Shown here in pieces: positions 8,185-15,950 of a stretch of 64,000 nt of DNA. Below the pieces are notes generated by a model, which was not told the DNA's origin, ran no database searches, and saw nothing but the letters and a program-made list of their open reading frames with translations. A program made the position numbers and the translations under genes. Source of the DNA: Rhizobium terricola (lineage in GTDB: Bacteria; Pseudomonadota; Alphaproteobacteria; Rhizobiales; Rhizobiaceae); NCBI RefSeq assembly GCF_012927355.1, contig NZ_JABBGK010000001.1, forward strand, positions 558,001-622,000, given 5' to 3'. The first letter of the stretch is position 1; each line of letters starts with the position of its first letter.

Positions 8185-9564
8185 TCAGGCGGGGACGCGG
8201 ATGGTGGCCCGCAGTCCGCCGAGCGGGCTGTCGCTCAGGGTGACATTGCCGCCGTGGCTGCGGGCGATGTCGCGGGCGATCGCCAGGCCGAGGCCGGTGC
8301 CGGAGGCATCAAGGTTGCGCGCCTCGTCCAGGCGGAAGAACGGCTTGAAGACGTCGTCGCGGTAATCGGGCGGGATGCCCGGGCCGTCATCGTCGAGAAC
8401 GATGGTCAGCCACTTGGCACTGTGCTTCGCCTCGATCTCCAGCCGGTCGGCATAGCGGCGGCTGTTGGAGGCGAGGTTGGTGACGAGGCGGGTGAAGGCG
8501 TTCGGCCGCACCGCGATCTCCTCGTCACCCTCGATGCTGTAGGTGAGCGATTTGCCATGCAGGTCGAAATCGGCCTTGAGCTTGTCGAAGAGTTCGCCAA
8601 GCCTGAGCTTGCCGAGATCTTCTTCCGCCTCGCCACGGGCAAAGGCCATGTAGCCCTCGAGCATGCTCTGCATGTCATCGACGTCCTGGTTCAGCACTTC
8701 AAGATCCGGGATGTCGCCGGCGAGCGCCAGCTGCAGCTTGAAACGGGTCAGGATGGTGCGCAGGTCATGGCTGACGCCGGTCAGCATGGCGGTGCGCTGT
8801 TCCATCTGCCGTTCGATGCGCTCGCGCATCAGGATGAAGGCAAGACCGGCGCGTCGGACTTCGTCGGCCCCGCGCGGGCTGAAATCCTCTGGCGGCTTCT
8901 GGCCCTTGCCGAAGCTCTCTGCCGCCCGGGCGAGCGACAGGATCGGTCGGATCTGGCCGCGCAGGAAGAGGATCGAGATGACGATCAGGACGAGAGAGGT
9001 GCCCACCATCCACAACAGGAAGATATGGGTATTCGAGGCGTAGGCCGAATTGCGCTGGGCGTAGATGCGCAGCACGCCCTCACCAAGGGCGATGCGGATT
9101 TCGACCAGCCGGGAATCGCCGACGGTGTCGATCCAGAAGGGTTTGCCGATCTGGGCCTCGATCTGGTCGCTGAGGATCTGGTCGAGGATGGAGAAGAAGG
9201 GTTTGGGCCTTGCTGCGGGAAGTTCGCCGCCCGGGTCCATCGAGATCGTCATGTTCAGCTTTTCGCGGGCGATGCGCACGACGTTCTGGAGGTCCTTCTC
9301 TCCGGGATAGGCCTCGATCAATGCGATGATGGCGGCAATGTCGCGCGTGACTGCGCCCGACATACGTTGCGTCACCATCTGCCAGTGCCGCTCCATGAAT
9401 ACCGAGGCGAGAACCGTCTGGAGGATCAGCATGGGGAGGATGATGATGAGCAGCGAGCGGGCGTAGAGGCCGGTCGGCAGCCGATGCCGGATCCAGCGCG
9501 GCAGGCTGCGGAGGCCCGCGAAGGAGCGATCCTGGTCCCTGCGTATGCTGTCGAACAGCGTCAT
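8185..9564 (-). CDS. EnvZ-like membrane sensor histidine kinase
   Basis: The 459-residue kinase has membrane segments at about 36-57 and 181-201 flanking a roughly 120-residue periplasmic sensor. A HAMP linker and a HisKA domain follow, with phospho-acceptor His266 in TGVSHDLRT. The ATPase domain has an N-box (RLVTNLASNSRRYAD), G1 (DDDGPGIPPD) and G2 (GTGLGLAIA). Architecture and motifs are those of the EnvZ/OmpR class. The partner is surely the response regulator 30 nt upstream. The signal sensed is not evident from sequence. Confidence 0.93.
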   Translation of the reverse strand: MTLFDSIRRDQDRSFAGLRSLPRWIRHRLPTGLYARSLLIIILPMLILQTVLASVFMERHWQMVTQRMSGAVTRDIAAIIALIEAYPGEKDLQNVVRIAREKLNMTISMDPGGELPAARPKPFFSILDQILSDQIEAQIGKPFWIDTVGDSRLVEIRIALGEGVLRIYAQRNSAYASNTHIFLLWMVGTSLVLIVISILFLRGQIRPILSLARAAESFGKGQKPPEDFSPRGADEVRRAGLAFILMRERIERQMEQRTAMLTGVSHDLRTILTRFKLQLALAGDIPDLEVLNQDVDDMQSMLEGYMAFARGEAEEDLGKLRLGELFDKLKADFDLHGKSLTYSIEGDEEIAVRPNAFTRLVTNLASNSRRYADRLEIEAKHSAKWLTIVLDDDGPGIPPDYRDDVFKPFFRLDEARNLDASGTGLGLAIARDIARSHGGNVTLSDSPLGGLRATIRVPA

Positions 9565-9594
9565 CGTCGCTCGCTTCCCTTCCGTGCCGGCGGG

Positions 9595-10296
9595 TCAGTC
9601 CATGCTCAGGCGGTAGCCGATGCCGCGGACCGTCTGAAGCCACACTGGATTGGCCGGATCGTCCTCGATCTTGCGGCGCAGACGGTTGATCTGCACGTCG
9701 ATGGTCCGCTCGCCGACCTCGGTGTCGTTACCGATCAGTTCGTGCCGCGGAATGGTTTCGCCCGCCCGCGTCGCGAACAGCATCATGATCTCCTGTTCGC
9801 GGTCGGTGAGCTTGATGACCTCCGGCCCGCGCTTCAGTTCCTTGCGCAGTATGGAGAAGCTATACGGCCCGAACATGACCTGCTCGATCTTCGGCTGATC
9901 GGTGTTCAGGTTGCGCTTCAGGATGTTGTTGATCCGCAGCACCAGTTCGCGGGGATCGAAGGGCTTGGCGAGATAGTCATCGGCACCGGCTTCGAGACCG
10001 GCAATGCGCGATTCCGCTTCGGACCGGGCCGTCAGCAGGATGACGGGGATCGCCTTATCGGCTGCAAGGCTCCGCGTCAGCGACAGGCCGGATTCGCCCG
10101 GCATCATCACGTCGAGCACGAGAAGGTCGAAATGCAGGCCCTCGAGCTTGCGCCGGGCCTCGGCCGCGTCCGCGGCGACGGTCACGCGAAAACCCTGTTC
10201 GGTCAGGTAGCGGTGAAGCAGGTCGCGGATGCGGGTGTCGTCATCGACGACGAGAAGGTGGGGTGCGTCGTCGGGGATGAAGATCTTCCTCGCCAT
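9595..10296 (-). CDS. OmpR-family response regulator
   Basis: The 233 residues comprise a receiver domain at 1-125 and a winged-helix DNA-binding domain. The receiver has an acidic pocket at VVDDD, phospho-acceptor Asp62 in LLVLDVMMPGESG and LAKPF containing the conserved Lys. The effector domain ends TVRGIGYRLSMD. The start at 10296 (MARKIFIPDD) has GGAGG 9 nt upstream and lies 1 nt after the MarR stop codon; the frame extends to 10329 but would overlap the upstream gene. MarR - response regulator - kinase in one operon resembles the petP/petR pair of Rhodobacter capsulatus, so a PetR-like role is possible but unproven. Confidence 0.93.
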   Translation of the reverse strand: MARKIFIPDDAPHLLVVDDDTRIRDLLHRYLTEQGFRVTVAADAAEARRKLEGLHFDLLVLDVMMPGESGLSLTRSLAADKAIPVILLTARSEAESRIAGLEAGADDYLAKPFDPRELVLRINNILKRNLNTDQPKIEQVMFGPYSFSILRKELKRGPEVIKLTDREQEIMMLFATRAGETIPRHELIGNDTEVGERTIDVQINRLRRKIEDDPANPVWLQTVRGIGYRLSMD

Positions 10297-10297
10297 C

Positions 10298-10774
10298 TCA
10301 GTCGCCTCCGACCTGTTCGGCGGCCGCACTCGGATCGGGGCGGCTCATACCTTCGAGAAACCTGCGGACCCCCTCGCGCATTTCCGGCGTGAAGCCGTCG
10401 AGCGCTCTTTCGATGCGCCGGGACTGGGGCTCGGACAGAGCCAGCGCCAGTTCGCGCCCGGCCAGTGTGGGATAGAGGCGGCGCTGGCGGCGATCGGCGG
10501 GGCCGGCCATCTGGCGGATATAGCCGGAATCGATCAGTTCCTTGAGAACGCGCGCCAGGCTCTGCTTGGTGATCTGCAGGATGTTGAGAAGATCGGCGAC
10601 CGTCATGCCTGGGCGCCGGCTGACGAAATAGACCACGCGGTGATGGGCACGGCCGTAACCGATCTTGGCAAGGATCGCATCGGGGTCCGAAACGAAATCG
10701 CGATAGGCGAAGAACAGCAGTTCGATCGTTTCGAAATCGATGGTCTTGTCGTCGACGACCGGCATTTCCGGCAT
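10298..10774 (-). CDS. MarR-family transcriptional regulator
   Basis: This 158-residue winged-helix regulator has its DNA-binding region in MTVADLLNILQITKQSLARVLKELIDSGYI, with the wing in ADRRQRRLYPT. MarR proteins act as dimers, usually as ligand-responsive repressors of neighbouring genes. The start chosen is ATG at 10774 (MPEMPVVDDK), preceded by AGGAAAG 7 nt upstream. The longer frame to 10909 adds a basic, non-conserved extension. It is the first gene of the MarR/OmpR/EnvZ operon and divergent from the hydrolase gene at 11072. Confidence 0.9.
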   Translation of the reverse strand: MPEMPVVDDKTIDFETIELLFFAYRDFVSDPDAILAKIGYGRAHHRVVYFVSRRPGMTVADLLNILQITKQSLARVLKELIDSGYIRQMAGPADRRQRRLYPTLAGRELALALSEPQSRRIERALDGFTPEMREGVRRFLEGMSRPDPSAAAEQVGGD

Positions 10775-11071
10775 GTCTTTCCTGGCAGCCTTACCCGCCG
10801 ACTGTCGAGCCACGTGCAAATTCCTCGTCCCTTCGGCGCCATGCCGCGGCGGCCATCTCGGCCTGCCGCGGCCAAGGCTGCCGCAAATCCTGAACCCTGG
10901 GCGCGACACGGCTTTCGAACCGGCGCCCGTTTTGCGGCAAAACTAAGCGCAGACGGGGAAAAACTCCAACGAAATTACCGGGATCGCACAGTTTCGCGCG
11001 GGTTCTACCGCGATTTGAGTTTGGATCGGGACATGGTATGCGCAGATCACGTGAAAACGAGGAAAGCTTCC

Positions 11072-11719
11072 ATGGGACAGTTGCAGGCCGGGATCATTCC
11101 GGTGACCCCCTTCCAGCAGAATTGCACGATCCTGTTCGACACCGAAACCCGCGAAGGCGTGATCGTCGATCCGGGTGGCGATGTCGAAGTGATCCTGCAG
11201 ACGCTCAAGGAAAACGGCATCACCCTGAAGGAAATCTGGCTCACGCATGGACATCTCGACCATGCCGGGGGTGCCGAAGAACTCAAGGAGGCCCTGGGCC
11301 TTGAAATCGTCGGCCCGCACAAGGACGACCTGCCGCTATTGCAGGGCCTGGAACAGCAGGCGAAGATGTTCAACGTGCCGATGAAGGTTCGCAATGCCAT
11401 GCCGGATCGCTGGCTGGAGGAGGGGGACACGGTGTCCTTCGGCGAGCATGCCTTCGAGGTGCTGCATTGCCCCGGCCACGCACCCGGTCATGTGATCTAC
11501 TTCAACCGTGCGCAGAACTTCGCCCATGTCGGCGACGTGCTGTTCAACGGTTCGATCGGTCGAACGGACCTGCCCGGCGGCGACCACCAGACACTGCTCG
11601 ATTCGATCCGGGACAAGGTCCTGCCGCTCGGCGACGACGTCGGCTTCATCTGCGGGCACGGACCGGGCGGGCGGATCGGCGAGGAGCGCCGCAACAACCC
11701 CTTCCTGCGCGGTCTCTGA
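11072..11719 (+). CDS. MBL-fold metallo-hydrolase (glyoxalase II-like, YcbL type)
   Basis: The 215-residue metallo-beta-lactamase-fold hydrolase has the zinc-binding signature LTHGHLDHAGG and later conserved metal ligands in HCPGHAPGHVIYF and FICGHGPGG. N-terminal QQNCTILFDTET and IVDPGGDVE fit the YcbL/glyoxalase II-like subgroup, which hydrolyses thioesters such as S-lactoylglutathione in some members. It lacks the C-terminal substrate domain of true glyoxalase II. The ATG at 11072 follows CGAGGAAAG. The frame is open far upstream (from 10229) but that part is antisense to the MarR gene and not conserved. It ends in a strong terminator. Confidence 0.88.
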   Translation: MGQLQAGIIPVTPFQQNCTILFDTETREGVIVDPGGDVEVILQTLKENGITLKEIWLTHGHLDHAGGAEELKEALGLEIVGPHKDDLPLLQGLEQQAKMFNVPMKVRNAMPDRWLEEGDTVSFGEHAFEVLHCPGHAPGHVIYFNRAQNFAHVGDVLFNGSIGRTDLPGGDHQTLLDSIRDKVLPLGDDVGFICGHGPGGRIGEERRNNPFLRGL

Positions 11720-11744
11720 TTCCACCATAGCGGGACACAAACGA

Positions 11745-11771
11745 AAAATGCGCCGGCTTGCGGCGCATTTT
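11745..11771. terminator. Bidirectional intrinsic terminator
   Basis: AAAATGCGCCG at 11745-11755 and CGGCGCATTTT at 11761-11771 form a perfect 11-bp stem with a 5-nt loop. It has T-runs in both reading directions and sits between the convergent hydrolase and BA14K genes, so it can serve both. Confidence 0.85.
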
Positions 11772-11796
11772 CCGGGATCGTTGAACTGGGTCTGGT

Positions 11797-12207
11797 TCAG
11801 CCTGCGGTGCAGAAATGTGCGCGGCCGTCATAACCGACATAGGTGCCGTTGCGGGCATTGAAGCTCCGGTAGCGGGCGGCGCAGTAGTCATACCATTCGG
11901 CAGTCCACGGCTCGACGCCGACGGAGCGGTAGACCTGGCGCGGTGCCGGCGGATATTCGTCGACATAGACGGGCTCCGGCTCGACATACATCGGCTCGGG
12001 TTCCGGTTCCACATAGACGGTGCGGGGCTGGCTGGCGATCACGGCGCCGGTAACGAGGCCGGCCGCGAGGCCGATCGCACCTGCTGCGAGGGCATCGTCG
12101 TTGTGGTGACGGCGATAGTAGTCACCTGCCTGGGCCTGCGTCGACGCACCGAGCGGTGCTGCTACGAGCGCTGCCGCGAGCAGGGAATATTTCGCGAAGT
12201 TCATCAT
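11797..12207 (-). CDS. BA14K family protein, secreted
   Basis: The 136-residue precursor has a Sec signal peptide (MMNFAKYSLLAAALVAAPLG...AQA, cleavage near residue 27). A glycine/alanine-rich segment (AIGLAAGLVTGAVIA), a Pro/Glu/Tyr-rich linker of YVEPEP type and the C-terminal BA14K motif WTAEWYDYCAARYRSFNARN then C near the end follow. The Brucella member is a 14-kDa immunoreactive protein with lectin-like activity; in rhizobia such proteins are abundant and envelope-associated, with unclear function. ATG codons at 12207 and 12204 are adjacent; AGGAAGG upstream serves either. Confidence 0.88.
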   Translation of the reverse strand: MMNFAKYSLLAAALVAAPLGASTQAQAGDYYRRHHNDDALAAGAIGLAAGLVTGAVIASQPRTVYVEPEPEPMYVEPEPVYVDEYPPAPRQVYRSVGVEPWTAEWYDYCAARYRSFNARNGTYVGYDGRAHFCTAG

Positions 12208-12301
12208 GGCTCTGCCTTCCTGTGACCTGCAATTGTCTTTGACGTTTGTTAACGATCAATAGCGGCAGGATATGGGCCACAGGCTGAACCGAAGCTGAAC
12301 G

Positions 12302-12325
12302 AAAAAACCCGGCATATCTGCCGGG
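12302..12325 (-). terminator. Intrinsic terminator of the cold-shock gene
   Basis: On the minus strand CCCGGCA (12325-12319) pairs with TGCCGGG (12314-12308) around a 4-nt loop and is followed by six T (12307-12302). It lies about 35 nt past the cold-shock stop codon. Confidence 0.85.
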
Positions 12326-12358
12326 CCGCAATGCGTATGCCGAAGCAAATTGCGAAGA

Positions 12359-12574
12359 TCAGCCGGCGATCTGCAGGTTGACGGCCTTCGGGCCCTTGCC
12401 GCGACGATCCGGTTCCGTGTCGTAGCTAACCTTCTGGTTTTCAGAGAGGCCCTGCAGTCCGGAAGCCTGGACGGCAGAGATGTGTACGAAGATGTCAGCG
12501 CCGCCATTGTCGGGCTTGATGAAGCCAAAGCCCTTGTCGGTATTGAAGAATTTTACAGTGCCAGTCTCGGCCAT
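12359..12574 (-). CDS. cspA: Cold-shock protein, CspA family
   Basis: The 71-residue single OB-fold nucleic-acid-binding protein has both RNA-binding motifs, KGFGFIKP (RNP1) and DIFVHISAV (RNP2). Cold-shock proteins act as RNA chaperones in the cytosol. It starts MAETGTVKFFNTDKGFGF, typical of rhizobial members, and is of normal size. The paralogue cannot be named precisely because rhizobia have several. The gene has a terminator at 12302-12325 and a long upstream non-coding region with a perfect TATAAT 194-199 nt before the ATG, which suggests a structured cold-shock-type leader. Confidence 0.93.
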   Translation of the reverse strand: MAETGTVKFFNTDKGFGFIKPDNGGADIFVHISAVQASGLQGLSENQKVSYDTEPDRRGKGPKAVNLQIAG

Positions 12575-13027
12575 GCGTCAGGTCCTTTTCTCTCTGCCCA
12601 GTGTCGGCGGGGCAGCATTGCAATGTTACCCGTTCCCGGGTGCTCGACAGGCATTTCGACTTTTGAGGAAAGGGTCCCAGTTGCCGCAGGTCAACGTTCT
12701 ACAAGCGATGTACTTGCCAATGTTCCCGCTGAGCTGCCCGGAACTTCTAGCGTCTCCGGTGCGCTGTATTATAAGGTCTTCCCGTGCTCGCAAATTGCCC
12801 GAACGCGCGAAGATTGCTAGGTTTATTAAGAATTGGCAAGCGAAAGTTTTCTAAGGGCCGCCAGCTGCGCCGCTTCGAGAATGGCGCAAATGACCGGTAA
12901 AAGTGCCGGTTGCGAAATATTTTGCTTTTTCAGATGAAACTTGCATCGCCAGCGATATAGTTTTTTGGTCGCAGCCTTCCCCCTTTAGGAAAAGTTGGCG
13001 TATTTTCGATATTTCGGAAATACACTC
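12575..13027. other. Intergenic region: long leader of cspA and end of EamA transcript
   Basis: About 450 bases hold no credible gene. The part next to cspA probably is its untranslated leader. Near the EamA end there is a 10-bp hairpin, GTATTTTCGA at 13000-13009 with TCGGAAATAC at 13014-13023 (one G-U pair), only 4 nt past the EamA stop codon; it lacks a good T-run, so it is a weak terminator candidate. Confidence 0.45.
12768..12773 (-). promoter_or_regulatory. Candidate -10 element of cspA
   Basis: A perfect TATAAT on the minus strand would place transcription start near 12760, giving a 5' leader of roughly 185 nt, as in classical cold-shock mRNAs. No good -35 lies 17 nt upstream (AATTTG there; TTGCGA at a short 14-nt spacing), so this is tentative. 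Confidence 0.35.
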
Positions 13028-13918
13028 TCAGGCGGTCGCGACCCGCCGCCTGGTCAGTTCCGGTACCACTTCGACGAGCAGCATGGCCGAAAATATCAGG
13101 CCGCAGCCGACATAGCCGATGGCCGGCAGCGTCTCGGCGAGCAGGACCGCGCCGAAAAGCGCACCGAAAAGCGCCTCGGAGGACAGGAAGATCGCCGCCT
13201 GCGGCGCGGTCGTGTAGCGCTGGCCGATGATCTGCAGGACGAAGGCGACGCCGGAGGAGAAGAGGCCGGCATAGAGAATTTCCGGCAGTGCGGCGCTAAC
13301 TGCGGTGGCGCTGATCGGCTCCAGGGCGACTGCGGCCAGACCTGCGCCCCCGGCGCAGACGGCAAACTGCACGGCCGCAAGGGCGAGAGGACGCCCGCTG
13401 GCCCGGACCGCGATCGGGGTGACGGTGATCTGGACCGCGAGGAAGACAGCACAGACGATGATGAGGACATCGCCTTTGCTTAGCGCGGAGAGCGAACCGC
13501 CGTTCAGCAGCAGGATGCCGAAGACCGTCAGGAATGCCGTCGGCCAGATGATCCAGTGCGGGCGGCGGCGCAGCACCACGACGGCGATGACCGGGACGAG
13601 GACGACGTAGAGGCCGGTCAGGAAGCTGGCATTGGTCACCGTCGTCGACTGGATGCCGATCTGCTGCATGGTCTGGCCGAGCAGCAGCGAGGCACCGACG
13701 AGCACGAACCATGCGTAGTCGCGGATGGTGAGGGCGCGTGCGGCCTTCCGGCTCTCGCGGAGCGCAAAGGGAACGACGGCGACCATCGCGAGCGCGAATC
13801 TAAGGGCGTTGAACCAGTTCGGGCCGATCCATTCCATCGCTTCCGATTGTGCGACGAAGCCGCCGCCCCAGATCGCGGCCGCGAGGAGCAGCAGGAGATT
13901 GGCCTGGATGCGGCTCAT
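13028..13918 (-). CDS. EamA-family (DMT superfamily) transporter
   Basis: This 296-residue integral membrane protein has about ten hydrophobic helices in two repeated EamA halves. The first half starts LLLLLAAAIWGGGFVAQSEAM and the second begins near residue 150 (GDVLIIVCAVFLAVQI). Family members export amino acids, nucleotides or drugs (RhtA, YdcZ-like); the substrate cannot be inferred here. The ends SEALFGALFGAVLLAETL and GYVGCGLIFSAMLL are typical of the second-half helices. It appears to be a single-gene unit. Confidence 0.88.
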   Translation of the reverse strand: MSRIQANLLLLLAAAIWGGGFVAQSEAMEWIGPNWFNALRFALAMVAVVPFALRESRKAARALTIRDYAWFVLVGASLLLGQTMQQIGIQSTTVTNASFLTGLYVVLVPVIAVVVLRRRPHWIIWPTAFLTVFGILLLNGGSLSALSKGDVLIIVCAVFLAVQITVTPIAVRASGRPLALAAVQFAVCAGGAGLAAVALEPISATAVSAALPEILYAGLFSSGVAFVLQIIGQRYTTAPQAAIFLSSEALFGALFGAVLLAETLPAIGYVGCGLIFSAMLLVEVVPELTRRRVATA

Positions 13919-14021
13919 GGTCTGTCGGTTCCCCCCAACGGTCGAAAAGAGGAGGGAGCGGTATCAGGTCGCATCATCGGCGACAAGCCGGGGAGGAGCG
14001 GCGACGGTACGCTCCGCGGCG

Positions 14022-15188
14022 TCAGGGGGCGGCGGTGGCGCGCGTGATGCGGAGAAGGGCGCCGTCTTCCTCGTCGGTGAGGAGCAGGACCGAGCCGTCG
14101 GGTGCGACCTTGACGTCGCGCAGGCGGCCATAGGCGCCGTCGAAAAGCCGTTCTTCGCCGGTGATCGCGCCAGCCTCGTCCCGGTCGATCCGCGCGAGAA
14201 GTTCATATTTCAGCGCCGCGACGAGGAAATCGCCCTCCCATTCGGGGAACATGGCGCCGTGATAGACATCGATGGCGCCGGGTGCGATCGACGGGTCCCA
14301 GTAATGGAGCGGCTGTTCGAAGCCTTCGGCGGACTGGCCGACGCCGATTTCCGCACCGCTGTAATGCTTGCCATAGGATATGGTCGGCCAGCCATAGTTG
14401 GCGCCAGCCTTGGGCGCGTTGATCTCGTCGCCGCCGCGTGCACCGTGCTCGACCGTGTAGAGCGTGCCGTCTGCGCTGTCGATCACGATGCCTTGCGGGT
14501 TACGATGGCCGATCGACCAGATTTCCGGTGCGCCGCGGGTACCATCGGCAAAGGGATTGCCGGCTGCGGGCTTTCCCTCCGGTGTCACATGCAGGATCGA
14601 ACCGGCATGGTCCTTGGGATCCTGGGCGCGTTCCATCTCGCCGCGTTCTCCGATGCCGAAAAACAGGCTGCCATCGCCGGCGATGGCGATGCGCGAACCG
14701 AAATGCTGACCGGTGCCGGTGAAGCGGTTCATGGCGAACAGGCGGGTGACGTCTTCGAGTTTGCTTTCGTCGGACGAAAGCCTGGCGGCGAAGAGGGCCG
14801 TGCCCTGTCCTCCCTCTCCGGGGACAGAGGCGGTGAAATAGAACCGGCGGTCCTTGGCAAAGCCCGGCGACAGGGCGACGTCGAGCAGGCCGCCCTGCCC
14901 ACCGACGAAGAGCTCCGGCAGGCCGGTCACCGGCTCGCCGACCTTGCCGTCGCGGATGATCCGCAGGCGACCCGGACGCTCGGTGACGATATAGGCGCCG
15001 TCGGGCAGGACCTCGACGGACCAGGGATGCTCGAGGCCACTGGCAACGGGGGCAACTTCCAGTTCGACCTTCTTGGAGGGGACACGATCGGCTGCCCCTG
15101 CCTGCGGTGCGGCAAGGGCAAGCGCGAGGAGCCCCAGCACCGGGATGCCGAGACGCCTTCTGTCTTGCCTGCCGGTCGAACTCTCCAT
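14022..15188 (-). CDS. PQQ-dependent sugar dehydrogenase (YliI/Asd type), secreted
   Basis: The 388-residue precursor has an N-terminal signal peptide (LGIPVLGLLALALAAPQAGA, cleavage near 33). It then has a six-bladed beta-propeller of the soluble glucose/aldose sugar dehydrogenase family, which uses pyrroloquinoline quinone in the periplasm. Family motifs are LEHPWSVEVLPDG, GGQGGLLDVALSPGF (conserved His region altered to LLDVAL), GSILHVTPEG, IWSIGHRNPQGI and EHGARGGDEIN. No PQQ biosynthesis genes are in this window. It lies downstream of the sortase gene on the same strand with a 93-nt gap, so it may be separate. Confidence 0.88.
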   Translation of the reverse strand: MESSTGRQDRRRLGIPVLGLLALALAAPQAGAADRVPSKKVELEVAPVASGLEHPWSVEVLPDGAYIVTERPGRLRIIRDGKVGEPVTGLPELFVGGQGGLLDVALSPGFAKDRRFYFTASVPGEGGQGTALFAARLSSDESKLEDVTRLFAMNRFTGTGQHFGSRIAIAGDGSLFFGIGERGEMERAQDPKDHAGSILHVTPEGKPAAGNPFADGTRGAPEIWSIGHRNPQGIVIDSADGTLYTVEHGARGGDEINAPKAGANYGWPTISYGKHYSGAEIGVGQSAEGFEQPLHYWDPSIAPGAIDVYHGAMFPEWEGDFLVAALKYELLARIDRDEAGAITGEERLFDGAYGRLRDVKVAPDGSVLLLTDEEDGALLRITRATAAP

Positions 15189-15281
15189 GTCATGCCTCCC
15201 TTGCTATCTCCGGACTATTTGGGAGCGCGGTCCGGAATGACAAGGGCGCGTCTCCGGCAATGCCGAAGACGTTATCGGGCG

Positions 15282-15950
15282 TCAGTTGATGCGGGTCGAA
15301 CCAAGCGTGCCCGCTGCAACCTCACTGTCCGGAACGAGGCTTGCCTCCACGATATAACGGAGAGGGCCGCGTTCCTTTGCGTCGAAGGGCCAGCAGGTGG
15401 AAAGTGCCAGGTTGTGACCGAAGGCGTGCGGATCGATGCCGCTTTCGTCCCACCGGGCGATGCGGGCGTTGCCGGCGATGAAGGTCAGTCGCTTGCCGTC
15501 GCGCCTCAGGACCTCGATGCGGTCTCCGGCCTTGACGTCCTTCAGCCAGGCGAAATGGGTGTCGCGGTGTGCGGCGATCACGGCCGTGCCCTCTTCACCC
15601 GGGCGCGGCGTGCCGGAGAGCAGGGCCGGGCCGAAGGCCAGCGTCTCGCCGCTGGCGCCGGACAGGACCACGGCCGAGCGCTTCAGCCTCGGTGCGCTGA
15701 TTTCGGCCTCGGTGACGAAGTCGGCCCAGGGCCAGGGGCGGACATTCTCCGCCCCCGCCAGTTCCGCGGCGAAGCTCCGCTCGAGCAGCACCTGCGAGAG
15801 TTCGGCCTTCGCCTTGATGTAGAGGCCGTCGGCGATCAGAAAGAAACCGCCGGCCGCAATCGCCGCGATACCGGCGGCGATTGCCTTTTCCATCGGGCCG
15901 AGCCGCTTCCAGAGCGGTCGGCGCACGTCGATCCTTCGATCCTCAGCCAC
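15282..15950 (-). CDS. Class GN sortase
   Basis: The 222-residue sortase belongs to the Gram-negative class. It has an N-terminal membrane anchor (about 22-40) and a transpeptidase domain with candidate catalytic residues His128 in IAAHRDTHFAWL, Cys186 in LALSTCWPF and Arg198 in RGPLRYIV. These proteins are proposed to process one dedicated substrate at the inner membrane. The start is GTG at 15950, overlapping the target gene stop by 8 nt, so the two genes are translationally coupled. The neighbour encodes the expected substrate with an LPxTA signal. Confidence 0.92.
   Translation of the reverse strand: MAEDRRIDVRRPLWKRLGPMEKAIAAGIAAIAAGGFFLIADGLYIKAKAELSQVLLERSFAAELAGAENVRPWPWADFVTEAEISAPRLKRSAVVLSGASGETLAFGPALLSGTPRPGEEGTAVIAAHRDTHFAWLKDVKAGDRIEVLRRDGKRLTFIAGNARIARWDESGIDPHAFGHNLALSTCWPFDAKERGPLRYIVEASLVPDSEVAAGTLGSTRIN

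Noticed and set aside
8077..10392. Long open frame on the plus strand opposite the kinase and response regulator
   Set aside because: Antisense to two genes with complete kinase and receiver motifs; no recognisable domain.
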